Positions 9,085 to 17,957 of a DNA stretch of 64,000 bases are shown one piece after another. The position numbers and the translations under genes are program-made. Source of the stretch: Devosia rhodophyticola (GTDB lineage Bacteria > Pseudomonadota > Alphaproteobacteria > Rhizobiales > Devosiaceae); NCBI RefSeq assembly GCF_028816475.1, contig NZ_CP118247.1:1426001-1490000 (forward strand). Direction: 5' to 3'. The notes beneath the pieces are model-generated. The model did no database searches. It had not been told where the DNA came from and saw only the letters and a list, made by a program, of their open reading frames with translations. How positions within the stretch are numbered: position 1 is the stretch's first letter; each line of letters starts with the position of its first letter.

Positions 9085-9105
9085 CAGGTCAATTTGACAA
9101 TTGGT

Positions 9106-9516
9106 TCAGGCGTCGTCGTCGCTGCCGACCTTGAAGGCCAAATCGTCGTCATCATCATCTTCTTCTTCGAGGAAGACATCTTGTTCGTCATCTGACAATT
9201 CGTCGTCGACTTCGACATCGTCAGTATCTGGAATATCCTCGTCGCCACTTTCCTCGGCATCGGCCTCTTCCAGCGAGACGATTTCAGGGGCCGCGCTATC
9301 GGTGCTTGCGGCATCATCTTTCTTGACGACTTCCTCATCCTCGGGGGGCTTGGCCGCGCGCCCGGCGCTGATCTTGCTGATCAGAACCTCCTCGAAAAAG
9401 GAGCGGGGATAGGATTTGCCCGTATAGGGGGACACAATCGGGTCGAGATTGAGATCGTAAAACTTCTTGCCCGTATCGGGATCGGTGCGCTTGGTGCCGC
9501 GCTCGGAACTGGCCAT
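9106..9516 (-). CDS. FYDLN-acid protein (TIGR02300 family)
   Basis: 136-residue alphaproteobacterial protein of unknown function. The N-terminus has the conserved KRTDPDTGKKFYDLN and DPIVSPYTGKSYPRSFF, resembling a degenerate zinc-ribbon fold without cysteines. The second half is a very acidic low-complexity tail with runs of Asp and Glu. ATG at 9516 is preferred over the TTG one codon earlier, with GAGGG upstream. In many alphaproteobacteria this gene lies next to aroA-cmk-rpsA, as here, in the opposite direction. It is probably cytoplasmic; the acidic tail suggests a binding or chaperone-like role, which is inference. Confidence 0.9.
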   Translation of the reverse strand: MASSERGTKRTDPDTGKKFYDLNLDPIVSPYTGKSYPRSFFEEVLISKISAGRAAKPPEDEEVVKKDDAASTDSAAPEIVSLEEADAEESGDEDIPDTDDVEVDDELSDDEQDVFLEEEDDDDDDLAFKVGSDDDA

Positions 9517-9721
9517 CAAGGTCCCTCGTATGAATTTATGCGAGCACGCCCGCTTTGGTCAGTCCGGTTATGGGCAAAATTTGCCTCTGTCAAACCGAAA
9601 ATGTGCTCATCCACCCTATGTCAGACCGACCAGGCCATTCAACCGGCAGTGGTCGAATGGCGTCCAGATGTGATATGCCGCGCCAGACAGTTCAATATGC
9701 GTCTCCTCAGCCCCGGTCCTT

Positions 9722-11065
9722 ATGGCTTCTCAACCTCTTCCACCCAGCCCCATAACCAGCTCTCGCGCCACACCCCTGCAAGGGCTCTTCACAATTTCGG
9801 GCGATAGCTTCATTTCCCATGGTGCACTGATATTGGGCGCCACGGCCATGGGCCAGACGATCATCGAGGGCTTGCTCGAATCACCGGACGTGCTGGTGAC
9901 CGCTGAAGTCCTCCGCGTTTTTGGCGCGCGTGTTCAAAACCATGGCGATCACTGGTCAGTCGATGGGCTGGGTGTTGGCGGCCTGTTGGCGCCGGTCGCG
10001 CCGATAGATTTTGCCGGCAACGCCATCGGGGCACAAATGGTCATGGGGCTGGCGTCAAGCTATGGGTTTGTTACCAGCCTTGTCGGCGACGCAACCCTTT
10101 CGGCAAGCCCGATGCGCCCGATTCTGGATCCGCTAATGGCCATCGGGGTCGAGGTGATAGAACATGCCGACTACCAATTGCCTTTGACCCTTCGTGGACC
10201 GCAAACCTGTTTGCCGTTATCGGTCCGGGTGCCAATTGCATCATTAACGGTCAAATCGGCCCTGCTGCTGGCGGGACTCAATATTGCGGGCACAACCACC
10301 ATCATTGAGCCCGAACCAACGCGCGACCATCTGGAAAACCTGCTGCGCCAGTTTGGGGCCGCGATCAGCGTGCAGACCAGCGAGACTGGCGAGCGCACCG
10401 TTGAAATGGCGGGCCTGCCCGATCTGCAGGCCCAGCGATTCAAGGTCCCGGGCGACCCCTCCTCGGCCGCGTTCCCGCTTGTTGCCGGCCTGATTGTGCC
10501 CGGCTCGGAGCTGGTGATCGAAAATGTGCTGATGAGTGTGTCGCGCACCGGATTGATCGATACGCTGCTGGAAATGGGCGGCAATATCTCGTTCTTCAAC
10601 CAACGCCAGATTGGCGGCGAGGATATTGCCGACCTCAAAGTGCGCCATTCCAACCTGCGCGGGTTGCGGGTGCCCGCCGACCGGGTAGCGGCAATCGCCG
10701 GTGATTATCCGATCCTTTCGATAGCCGCCGCTTTTGCCGAGGGCGAGACGATCATGCTCGGGCTGGATCAATTGCTAGCCGAACAAAGCCAATTGCTGAA
10801 GGGCGTTATCGCCGGGCTGGCAGCCAATGGGGTCGAGGCCAGCCTGGGCCCAGACAGTATGCGGGTCATGGGCGGCAGCAAAAAGATTGGCGGCGGCAGT
10901 GTTGTCGCCCACAGTAACTATCGTCTGGCCATGAGTTTTCTAGTCATGGGAATGGCGGCGAGCCAGCCAGTGACGATTGATGATGAAACAATGCCGGACT
11001 TGGGGTTTGCGGACCTGTTTGCAGGCTTTAAAGCGTTGGGCGCCAATTTCAGTTCAGCAGGGTGA
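9722..11065 (+). CDS. AroA-locus EPSP-synthase homologue lacking active-site residues
   Basis: 447-residue protein that aligns along its whole length with class II 5-enolpyruvylshikimate-3-phosphate synthases. It keeps structural blocks such as FKVPGDPSSAAFPLV and SFLVMGMA, and sits in the usual place before cmk and rpsA. The catalytic and ligand residues are largely replaced. GDKSISHR reads GDSFISHG (27-34), losing the Lys and Arg. GNAGTxxR reads GNAIGAQM (99-106). The Arg of the SxRPM block is Ser (LSASPM, 126-131). The SAQ of the shikimate site reads SLT (174-176). The Asp of MIDEYP is Gly in AIAGDYP (324-330). LRVKESDRL reads LLAEQSQLL (351-359). The intact frame and preserved fold argue for selection on a non-catalytic or changed function. 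A real aroA must exist elsewhere if chorismate is made. Confidence 0.85.
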   Translation: MASQPLPPSPITSSRATPLQGLFTISGDSFISHGALILGATAMGQTIIEGLLESPDVLVTAEVLRVFGARVQNHGDHWSVDGLGVGGLLAPVAPIDFAGNAIGAQMVMGLASSYGFVTSLVGDATLSASPMRPILDPLMAIGVEVIEHADYQLPLTLRGPQTCLPLSVRVPIASLTVKSALLLAGLNIAGTTTIIEPEPTRDHLENLLRQFGAAISVQTSETGERTVEMAGLPDLQAQRFKVPGDPSSAAFPLVAGLIVPGSELVIENVLMSVSRTGLIDTLLEMGGNISFFNQRQIGGEDIADLKVRHSNLRGLRVPADRVAAIAGDYPILSIAAAFAEGETIMLGLDQLLAEQSQLLKGVIAGLAANGVEASLGPDSMRVMGGSKKIGGGSVVAHSNYRLAMSFLVMGMAASQPVTIDDETMPDLGFADLFAGFKALGANFSSAG

Positions 11066-11078
11066 CAGGGGGCGTGCA

Positions 11079-11720
11079 ATGATCATAGCCGTGGATGGCC
11101 CGGCCGCCTCGGGCAAGGGCACGCTTTCTAAGGGTTTGGCGCGCCATTATGGGCTTCCCCATCTCGATACCGGGCTTTTATATCGCGCCGTTGGCTGGAC
11201 GGTTCGCGAACATCTTGAGGCTGCCGATTTTGAAGCCCGCGCCATCGCTGCGGCCCAAAACCTTGATGCAGCCCATCTCGACGATGTCGAGCTTTTGATC
11301 AGCGCACGGACCGGGGTTTTTGCCTCAAAAGTTGCTGTCATTGGTCCGGTACGCGAGGCGATGCGGGCCTATCAGGTGGGTTTTGCTCGCCAACCGGGCG
11401 GCGCGGTGTTGGATGGCCGCGACATTGGGACGGTCATTTGTCCCGATGCCGACGTCAAACTGTTCATTCAGGCCGACAGCAAGGCGCGGATGGAACGCCG
11501 GGCACGCCAGCTCGAGGCGCGCGGCGAAAATGTTGATCGCTATGCGCTTTATCATCAGATTGAAGAGCGCGATGCGCGCGACATGGCCAATCCGCACGGC
11601 GGATTTTACCAGGCCAGTGATGCGCACTTGCTTGATACGACACTTATGGGTATAGAAACCGCACTCCGCGCAGCCGTCGCGATCATCGACGAGGCCATGG
11701 CGCGCAAGGGCAAGCACTAG
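11079..11720 (+). CDS. cmk: Cytidylate kinase
   Basis: 213-residue CMP/dCMP kinase, making CDP and dCDP from ATP and the monophosphate. The P-loop is GPAASGKGT near residue 7. The family block LDGRDIGTVICPDAD follows, and the lid segment includes RARQLEARG. The ATG at 11079 lies 13 bases after the aroA-like stop, behind AGGGGG. The gene starts MIIAVDGPAASGKG as expected. It lies between the aroA homologue and rpsA, a conserved order. Confidence 0.96.
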   Translation: MIIAVDGPAASGKGTLSKGLARHYGLPHLDTGLLYRAVGWTVREHLEAADFEARAIAAAQNLDAAHLDDVELLISARTGVFASKVAVIGPVREAMRAYQVGFARQPGGAVLDGRDIGTVICPDADVKLFIQADSKARMERRARQLEARGENVDRYALYHQIEERDARDMANPHGGFYQASDAHLLDTTLMGIETALRAAVAIIDEAMARKGKH

Positions 11721-11906
11721 CTTAATCCCCCCTTGCGATCCGACTCTTTGATCATCACCCAAAGCGACAAAGCGGACTTTAGCAATTTGCCATCATCGCG
11801 CGGGGTGCAAATCCGTTCGCCGGCCCATTTGGCAACTGCCATATGGGCGGGTCTTGTCCCCATTTGATGGCCTAACCCCTAACCACCGGCGTAATTGGAG
11901 AGAAAT

Positions 11907-13610
11907 TTGGCACAGCAAACTGTCGCTAAAGAAGATTTTGAAGCCCTTTTGATGGACTCGTTCATCGACAATGAACCGCTTGAGGGTTCCGTTGTTAAGG
12001 GTACCGTGGTCGCGATCGAAAAAGATCTGGCGATCATTGATGTCGGTCTCAAGACCGAAGGGCGCATCGCGCTCAAGGAATTCGGCCAGGCTGGCCGTGA
12101 TGGTTCCATCACTGTTGGATCAGTGGTTGAGGTCTATGTCGACCGCGTCGAAAATGCCGCCGGTGAAGCCGTGCTGTCGCGTGAAAAGGCTCGTCGTGAA
12201 GAAGCATGGGTCAAGCTTGAAGTCCTGCATGAAGCCAATGAGCGCGTCGAAGGCGTGATCTTCAACCAGGTCAAGGGCGGTTTCACCGTCGATCTGGAGG
12301 GCGCGATTGCCTTCTTGCCACGCTCGCAGGTGGACATTCGTCCGATCCGCGATATCGCCCCCCTGATGAATGTTCCGCAGCCCTTCCAGATCCTGAAAAT
12401 GGACAAGCGTCGCGGCAATATCGTTGTATCGCGCCGTGCAATCCTTGAGGAAAGCCGCGCCGAGCAGCGTTCGGAAATCGTTCAGCAGCTTGAAGAAGGC
12501 CAGGTTGTCGACGGCGTCGTCAAGAACATCACCGATTATGGTGCGTTTGTTGATCTGGGCGGCATTGACGGTCTGCTGCATGTCACCGATATCGCCTGGC
12601 GCCGGGTCAATCACCCGACCGAAGTGCTCACCATCGGCGAGACGATCAAGGTCCAGATCGTTCGCATCAACCACGAGAGCCATCGTATCTCGCTGGGCAT
12701 GAAGCAGCTGCAGGCTGATCCATGGGAAGGCATCGAAGCCAAATATCCAGTCGAAGCCAAGTTTACTGGCCGCGTCACCAACATCACCGACTATGGTGCC
12801 TTTGTTGAACTGGAGCCCGGCATTGAAGGCTTGATCCACGTTTCAGAAATGAGCTGGACCAAGAAGAATGTGCATCCTGGCAAGATCGTTTCGACCTCGC
12901 AGGAAGTCGAAGTTGTCGTGCTCGAAGTTGATCCGGACAAGCGTCGTATTTCGCTTGGCCTCAAGCAGACCCTGGCCAATCCATGGGAAAGCTTTGCCGA
13001 GAAGTTCCCTGTTGGGGCTGTCATCGAAGGCGAAGTCAAGAACAAGACCGAATTCGGCTTGTTCATTGGGCTGGACGGCGATGTCGACGGCATGGTTCAT
13101 CTCTCGGACATCGATTGGCAGAAGGCCGGCGAAATCGCGCTGGACGACTACAATCGCGGCGACATGGTTCAGGCCAAGGTGCTTGACGTTGACGTTGAAA
13201 AAGAACGCATCTCGCTTGGTATCAAGCAGCTGTCGACCGGCGAAATCGCCGATGCCAGCGGCGACGTTGGTGGGATCAAGAAGGGTTCTGTCGTGACCGG
13301 CACTGTGACCGAGGTCAATGATGGCGGTATCGAGGTTCGTATCGCCGACAGCGAAATGACCGCCTTCATTCGCCGTGCTGATCTCAGCCGTGATCGCAAC
13401 GATCAGCGTCCTGAGCGTTTCTCCAAGGGCGAAAAGGTCGATGCGCGCATCACCCAGTACGACCGCAAGACCCAGCGCATTTCTCTTTCCATCAAGGCGC
13501 TCGAAATCGCCGAGGAAAAAGAAGCTGTGGCCAATTACGGTTCGTCCACTTCGGGCGCTTCGCTCGGCGACATTCTTGGCGCGGCCCTCAAGGATCGTGA
13601 AAAGGAATAG
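11907..13610 (+). CDS. rpsA: 30S ribosomal protein S1
   Basis: 567-residue RNA-binding protein with six S1 (OB-fold) repeats, about the length of E. coli S1 (557). Examples are VVDGVVKNITDYGAFVDLG near residue 195 and FTGRVTNITDYGAFVELE near 280, each closing with RISLG-type strands. It helps unfold and deliver mRNA to the small subunit. I place the start at TTG 11907 because GGAGA lies 5-6 bases upstream and the protein then begins MAQQTVAKEDFEALL. A TTG at 11895 is in frame, but the ribosome-binding site falls within it. A hairpin terminator follows the stop. Confidence 0.96.
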   Translation: MAQQTVAKEDFEALLMDSFIDNEPLEGSVVKGTVVAIEKDLAIIDVGLKTEGRIALKEFGQAGRDGSITVGSVVEVYVDRVENAAGEAVLSREKARREEAWVKLEVLHEANERVEGVIFNQVKGGFTVDLEGAIAFLPRSQVDIRPIRDIAPLMNVPQPFQILKMDKRRGNIVVSRRAILEESRAEQRSEIVQQLEEGQVVDGVVKNITDYGAFVDLGGIDGLLHVTDIAWRRVNHPTEVLTIGETIKVQIVRINHESHRISLGMKQLQADPWEGIEAKYPVEAKFTGRVTNITDYGAFVELEPGIEGLIHVSEMSWTKKNVHPGKIVSTSQEVEVVVLEVDPDKRRISLGLKQTLANPWESFAEKFPVGAVIEGEVKNKTEFGLFIGLDGDVDGMVHLSDIDWQKAGEIALDDYNRGDMVQAKVLDVDVEKERISLGIKQLSTGEIADASGDVGGIKKGSVVTGTVTEVNDGGIEVRIADSEMTAFIRRADLSRDRNDQRPERFSKGEKVDARITQYDRKTQRISLSIKALEIAEEKEAVANYGSSTSGASLGDILGAALKDREKE

Positions 13611-13635
13611 TTCTTTCTTTTCGACAAATGATGAG

Positions 13636-13668
13636 GCCCGCGCTTTTTTGGCGCGGGTCAATTTGTTT
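13636..13668 (+). terminator. Intrinsic terminator after rpsA
   Basis: GCCCGCGC / GCGCGGGT hairpin with a T-rich loop followed by CAATTTGTTT, 25 bases after the rpsA stop. The next gene starts right after it. Confidence 0.75.
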
Positions 13669-13681
13669 ACAGGGCTTGGCG

Positions 13682-14188
13682 ATGACAACTCTGACGCCTC
13701 ACTGGCGCTGCCTGACCAGTACCGATCTGGACGCCCTTTGCGCTATCGCTGACATTGTTCATCCCGATTTTTTCGAACAGCCAACAGTTCTGGCGGAGCG
13801 TGCCGCACTCTATCCCGAAGGCGCGCGACTGCTGGAGTTGAATGGGGTAGCGTCTGGCTATGTGCTTTCACACCCTTGGCGGTTCGGCCAACTGCCCGAA
13901 CTCAATTGCCTGCTCGGCACGATCCCGGCAGATGCCGACACGTTTTATATCCATGATCTGGCGGTCTTACCGCCTGCGCGCGGGAGCGGAGCCGCTCCCG
14001 CGATTGTTGCTGACCTCGTCGAGCACGCCAAAGCCAAAGGTTTTGCCAGCATGAGCCTGACCGCCGTCAATGGCAGCATCGGCTTTTGGCAGCGGCAGGG
14101 CTTTGTGCAAGAATCGCTGCGAAGGCTGGCCGACAAGCTGGAGTCATACGAACCTGAGGCGTGCTATATGGTCAGAGGCTTGGGGTGA
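13682..14188 (+). CDS. GNAT-family N-acetyltransferase
   Basis: 168-residue acetyl-CoA-dependent acetyltransferase. The acetyl-CoA binding motif is recognisable in IHDLAVLPPARGSGAAPAIV (the R/Q-x-x-G-x-G/A region), followed by the beta-5 segment SLTAVNGSIGFWQRQGF typical of GNAT proteins. Substrate is unknown. ATG at 13682 is chosen because upstream residues are encoded across the rpsA terminator; the open frame reaches 13628. Confidence 0.85.
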   Translation: MTTLTPHWRCLTSTDLDALCAIADIVHPDFFEQPTVLAERAALYPEGARLLELNGVASGYVLSHPWRFGQLPELNCLLGTIPADADTFYIHDLAVLPPARGSGAAPAIVADLVEHAKAKGFASMSLTAVNGSIGFWQRQGFVQESLRRLADKLESYEPEACYMVRGLG

Positions 14189-14225
14189 GACGCTGACGCC
14201 GCTGCGCCGGCTTGTCAGGAGCGCC

Positions 14226-14695
14226 CTAGATCGGCTTCCGGTCGAGCAGGATGGCCATTATCAATAGAATTTGAGCGGCAGCGCCGATCCCCAGGCGCAC
14301 GAGGTGCCAATGCCACCAGCTGTCGCGAATAACTTGCCAATCGCTGGGCATTGCCTGCGCCGTCCAGTCCATCACGTGCGCATTGATCGGCTGATTGAAC
14401 TGCCGCGTCACCCATCCAGCCGCGACCATCAGCAGCAGCGCGCAAACATAAAGGGCAGCGATGCCCGGCTTTTGCCAAGCCAGCCCCCCAGCACCAGACA
14501 TAGGGCCAAGGCCAGTGCCGCGAGTGCGGGCAAGAGCGTATTCAACCCCCGCACCGCTCCCTGATGCACCTCAATGAAGGTTTCGGGGCGATAGGCCGCT
14601 ACCTCGTAGCCACGCCAGATGCCGAACATGCTGCCCACGACGAGGGACAGCAGCACGAGGGCGCCAATTTGCAGAATCATTATCAAACCGGCCAT
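14226..14695 (-). CDS. DUF1772 membrane protein, frame interrupted
   Basis: Small integral membrane protein of the DUF1772 family, function unknown. The N-terminal half (from ATG 14695, GGAG 9 bases upstream) holds two membrane helices: LIMILQIGALVLLSLVVGS and the stretch ending LALALCLVLGG. The C-terminal half is in another frame and carries ALYVCALLLMVAAGWVTRQ, the family block FNQPINAHVM and a final helix near LGIGAAAQILLIMAILL. The frames meet at a run of six C (14484-14489, G on the coding strand); one more G restores a single frame of about 155 residues. It is divergent from a TetR gene with a palindrome between them. Confidence 0.8.
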
Positions 14696-14758
14696 TGCGA
14701 GGACTCCCGCTTGTATCGCCAGGCAAAAGCCATCACGATAAGTTACAACCATATTCAA

Positions 14759-14773
14759 TACAGTTGCACTGTA
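14759..14773. promoter_or_regulatory. Perfect palindrome, candidate TetR operator
   Basis: TACAGT-TGC-ACTGTA, an exact 6-bp inverted repeat, ends 6 bases before the TetR start codon and 63 bases before the divergent DUF1772 start. Size and placement fit autoregulation and control of the neighbour. Confidence 0.7.
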
Positions 14774-14779
14774 CTCAAA

Positions 14780-15451
14780 ATGCCCGATCTGGTCAACGCC
14801 AAACGAAAATACACTTCCAACCGTCGCGCCGAGCAAGCGGCGGACACCCGCGAGCGCATCGTTTTGGCGGCCCGCACCCTGTTTGTGACCGAGGGCTGGC
14901 ACAAGGCCACAATCGCCCGGATCGCCAAAGCCGCAAGGGTGTCGAGTGAAACCGTCTATGCCGTTTTCGGAACCAAGCCAGCCATTCTTCAGGCGGTGGT
15001 GGAACTGGCCATCCGCGGAGAGGCCCCTGACGTAGCGCTGCTCGACCAGACTGGCCCGCGCAGGGTGACGTCCACCGCAGACCCGCGCCGTCTTCTTGAG
15101 CTGTTTAGTGATGATCTGGCGCTTGTCCTGGATCGCGTCGCTGAACTGGTCGCCGTCGCCCAGACCGCAGCGCAATCCGAGGCTGACATGAAGCATCTCT
15201 ACGAGCAATTGCATCAGGGGCGCCGCCGCAATCTGGGTGTCGTAGCCCAGGCGCTCGTACAAACCGGGGCGCTGGGGCCCGAAGTGGATGTCGATGCGGT
15301 CACCACTGAACTCTGGCGTCTGGGCAGTCCCGAACTCTTCCTGTTGCTCACCAAGATTGAGGGGCTGTCGGTTGCGGAGTATGCCGCCTGGCTCAACGGG
15401 GTGCTGGTTGCGCGGCTGCTCGTGTCCAAGGGCGGGCGCTCCCGAGATTGA
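14780..15451 (+). CDS. TetR/AcrR-family regulator
   Basis: 223-residue repressor. The N-terminal helix-turn-helix spans about residues 20-65: TRERIVLAARTLFVTEGW, then TIARIAKAARVSSETVYAVFGTK. The C-terminal ligand domain is divergent. ATG at 14780 is very close to the palindrome at 14759-14773, so the leader is short. An open frame extends upstream to 14564, but that part overlaps the divergent gene and is not TetR-like. The likely target is the divergent DUF1772 gene. Confidence 0.9.
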   Translation: MPDLVNAKRKYTSNRRAEQAADTRERIVLAARTLFVTEGWHKATIARIAKAARVSSETVYAVFGTKPAILQAVVELAIRGEAPDVALLDQTGPRRVTSTADPRRLLELFSDDLALVLDRVAELVAVAQTAAQSEADMKHLYEQLHQGRRRNLGVVAQALVQTGALGPEVDVDAVTTELWRLGSPELFLLLTKIEGLSVAEYAAWLNGVLVARLLVSKGGRSRD

Positions 15452-15530
15452 TCAGCCCGTTGCATCGCCCTTGCAATCGGCCGCGCGCCCGGTTAACTCG
15501 GGTGAACCTGTTGTCGTCGGAGGCCGACAT

Positions 15531-16478
15531 ATGACCGATCAATCCAGTTCCGACCCGCATGCCATTCTGGCCGCCGACAAATTCCGCCGTTCGGCCGGGT
15601 TTTGGCGACTGTTGACCTTTATGGTGGTGGCGCTGCTGATCCTGGCGCTGGTCGGGCGGTTTGTCTGGTCCAATTCTCCGGTTACTGATCACATCGCCCG
15701 TGTTGTGGTCGATGGCACCATTGCCACCAATCCCGCGCGCCTGAAGGTGCTGACCGAACTGGGCGAAAACGACGCCGTCAAAGCGGTGATCGTTTCGATC
15801 AATTCGCCCGGCGGGACCACGGCGGGCGGCGAGGAGCTTTATGAGGCGTTGGGCGTTTTGCGGGCGCAAAAGCCGGTCGTTGCGGTAATCAATGAACTGG
15901 GAGCGTCGGCGGCCTATATGACGGCCATCGCCACAGACCGGATTTTCGCGCGTCGTCTGTCGATTGTCGCCTCGATCGGGGTTTTGTTCCAGCACGTCAA
16001 TGCGGGAAAACTGCTTGATACCATTGGTGTCGATCTCGACAAGATCGCATCTGGACCGCTCAAGGCCGAGCCCGACTTTGATGAAGCGATGACCCCCGAG
16101 GTACGGCGCTCGCTGGGCGCGCTGGTCAATGACAGCTTTGAATGGTTCGTCGATATCGTGGCAGAACGGCGCAATCTGAGCCGACCCATCGCGCTCGCAC
16201 TGGCCGATGGGCGGATCATGACCGGCCGCATGGGTGTCGAAACAAAATTGATTGATGCCATTGGTGGCGAGGCCGAGGCGATTGAGTGGCTTGAAAAAGA
16301 AAAGAATATTGGCGAAAAACTACCAGTAAGTACTGCCTTTCCGCCTGCTGATGAGGGCTTTGGATGGCTTGGAAAGCTCATTGGCGGACAGGCCCGGGCC
16401 GCTTTGGGGCTATCGGGCTCGAGCACCATCGCGCTTGACGGGTTGGTCTCGCTTTGGCAGGTTGACGCAGCCCGCTAG
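15531..16478 (+). CDS. sppA: Signal peptide peptidase SppA, S49 family
   Basis: 315-residue membrane-anchored serine protease of the short, single-domain SppA type. A single N-terminal membrane helix spans residues 27-47 (LLTFMVVALLILALVGRFVW). The Ser/Lys dyad is recognisable: NELGASAAYMTA carries the nucleophile Ser and ASGPLKAEPDFDEAMT the general-base Lys. INSPGGTTAGGEELYEAL is also typical. It degrades signal peptides left in the membrane after secretion. ATG at 15531 is preceded by GGAGG. It probably forms a transcription unit with ihfB, lapA and the trp genes. Confidence 0.94.
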   Translation: MTDQSSSDPHAILAADKFRRSAGFWRLLTFMVVALLILALVGRFVWSNSPVTDHIARVVVDGTIATNPARLKVLTELGENDAVKAVIVSINSPGGTTAGGEELYEALGVLRAQKPVVAVINELGASAAYMTAIATDRIFARRLSIVASIGVLFQHVNAGKLLDTIGVDLDKIASGPLKAEPDFDEAMTPEVRRSLGALVNDSFEWFVDIVAERRNLSRPIALALADGRIMTGRMGVETKLIDAIGGEAEAIEWLEKEKNIGEKLPVSTAFPPADEGFGWLGKLIGGQARAALGLSGSSTIALDGLVSLWQVDAAR

Positions 16479-16528
16479 AGTGCTGGCCAAACTAGCATTT
16501 TCGAAGTGACACTGCCCGGGGGGCAAAA

Positions 16529-16810
16529 ATGATCAAATCGGAACTCGTCGAAAAGCTTGCCGAAGAAAATCCACACCTGTTTCAGCGCGACATCGAGAAT
16601 ATCGTCAATGCCATTCTCGATGAAATTGGCGATGCCATGGCGCGCGGTGACCGAGTGGAGCTACGCGGTTTTGGGGCCTTCTCGGTCAAAAACCGCCCAG
16701 CGCGTGTCGGGCGCAATCCGCGCACCGGCGAGCAGGTTGATGTGAGTGAAAAATATGTGCCCCAGTTCAAGGCGGGCAAGGAAATTCGCGAGCGCCTGAA
16801 CCGCGACTAG
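16529..16810 (+). CDS. ihfB: Integration host factor subunit beta
   Basis: 93-residue DNA-bending protein of the HU/IHF family. It has [20 protein letters not shown] with the arm sequence [10 protein letters not shown], then [15 protein letters not shown]; the NPRTGE arm inserts in the minor groove. The order sppA-ihfB-lapA-trpF is common in Hyphomicrobiales, and this position distinguishes ihfB from HU. Confidence 0.95.
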   Translation: MIKSELVEKLAEENPHLFQRDIENIVNAILDEIGDAMARGDRVELRGFGAFSVKNRPARVGRNPRTGEQVDVSEKYVPQFKAGKEIRERLNRD

Positions 16811-16838
16811 CATTCAGGCTGATTTAGGCACCAAGCGT

Positions 16839-17201
16839 ATGTATAGGCGAATTATTGGTTGGGTTGTTCTGGTACCGCTATGTGCGGTGCTGGTGATATT
16901 TGCCTTGGCAAACCGCCAGCTCGTGGTGCTTAATTTCAATCCGTTCGTCTCGGTGGAGCAGATTACCGCGCCCGGTTATGGCGTGCCGCTGTTTCTGGTG
17001 CTCTATGTGGTGTTGCTGGTTGGCGTGCTGTTGGGGGGCGTCGCCACCTGGTTTTCGCAGGGCGAGCATCGGCGGCGCGAGCGCCATTGGCGGCGCGAAG
17101 CCACAGCGCTTGGCTCTGAGCTGGAAGCACAGCGCAAGACGCCCGGCACCAACCCAAGCAATAGTCTTTCTGAAGTCGATGATCTGATGGATTTGCGCTA
17201 A
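16839..17201 (+). CDS. lapA: LapA-domain (DUF1049) inner-membrane protein
   Basis: 120-residue protein with two membrane helices (about residues 6-26 and 48-68) and a charged cytoplasmic tail from QGEHRRRERHWRREA. The family motif is LVVLNFNPF between the helices. In E. coli LapA/LapB act together in controlling lipopolysaccharide synthesis; here only the LapA-like part is present, so the role is inferred from the family. Confidence 0.85.
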   Translation: MYRRIIGWVVLVPLCAVLVIFALANRQLVVLNFNPFVSVEQITAPGYGVPLFLVLYVVLLVGVLLGGVATWFSQGEHRRRERHWRREATALGSELEAQRKTPGTNPSNSLSEVDDLMDLR

Positions 17202-17271
17202 TGGCTTGCCGATTGGCGCTGTTTCGTTCTATTGCCCCACATTCGCCCCACCATTGAGCACCATAGGCCCG

Positions 17272-17919
17272 ATGACGACCCCTCCTGAAATCAAGATTTG
17301 CGGGATCAAGACCCCCGAACTCCTTAACGCAACCATTGAGGCCGGTGCCGATATAGTTGGCTTTGTTCATTTCGTGCGCTCGCCGCGTCATCTCGGCCTC
17401 GAGCCGCTGGCCCAGCTGATATCGGAAGCGCGCGGGCGGGTGCAGACCTGCGTGCTGCTGGTTAATCCGGACAATTCCTGCGTGGCTGAAATTGCCGCGC
17501 TTGGCCCGGACTGGATCCAGTTGCACGGCCCCGAAACCCCGCACCGTGTCGAGGCCATCCGCGCCGAGGCCGGGGTCGAAATCATCAAGGCACTGCCCAT
17601 CGCCGCAGCGGCCGATGTTGCCAATATTGCTGCCTTCGTTGAAGTGGCCGACCGCATCCTGCTTGATGCCAAGCCGCCCAAATCGGCTGACAGGCCTGGC
17701 GGGCTCGGGGTTGCCTTTGACTGGTCCCTGCTCCAAGGGCTTGACCCTGAGCTGCCGTTCATGCTTTCGGGTGGGTTAACCCCGGATAATGTGGCCGAGG
17801 CGATCAAGACCGTGCGCCCCTTTGGCGTCGATGTATCCACGGGGGTTGAATCAGCGCCCGGTGTCAAGGACATCAAGCTGATCAAGGCCTTCATCAAGAA
17901 TGCACGCGCGGCCTCCTGA
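17272..17919 (+). CDS. trpF: Phosphoribosylanthranilate isomerase
   Basis: 215-residue TIM-barrel enzyme of tryptophan synthesis, converting phosphoribosylanthranilate to CdRP. It starts IKICGIKTPE, with the catalytic Cys in KICG. It has HFVRSPRHL, LLDAKPP with the catalytic Asp, a phosphate-binding FMLSGGLTPDNV and GVDVSTGVESAPGVKD. ATG at 17272 gives MTTPPEIKICG; the upstream in-frame codons overlap the end of lapA and look unlike the family. It is followed 38 bases later by trpB. Confidence 0.95.
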   Translation: MTTPPEIKICGIKTPELLNATIEAGADIVGFVHFVRSPRHLGLEPLAQLISEARGRVQTCVLLVNPDNSCVAEIAALGPDWIQLHGPETPHRVEAIRAEAGVEIIKALPIAAAADVANIAAFVEVADRILLDAKPPKSADRPGGLGVAFDWSLLQGLDPELPFMLSGGLTPDNVAEAIKTVRPFGVDVSTGVESAPGVKDIKLIKAFIKNARAAS

Positions 17920-17957
17920 TCGGGCGAGCGAAAAACAGGTTCACGTTAGGATAATTT

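Noticed and set aside
9101..9412. Serine-rich open frame opposite the FYDLN gene
   Set aside because: Poly-Ser arises from reading the Asp/Glu-rich tail in antisense.
12120..12839. 239-codon open frame antisense to rpsA
   Set aside because: It mirrors the codon structure of rpsA, has no family match I recognise and no ribosome-binding site; S1 is certain on the other strand.
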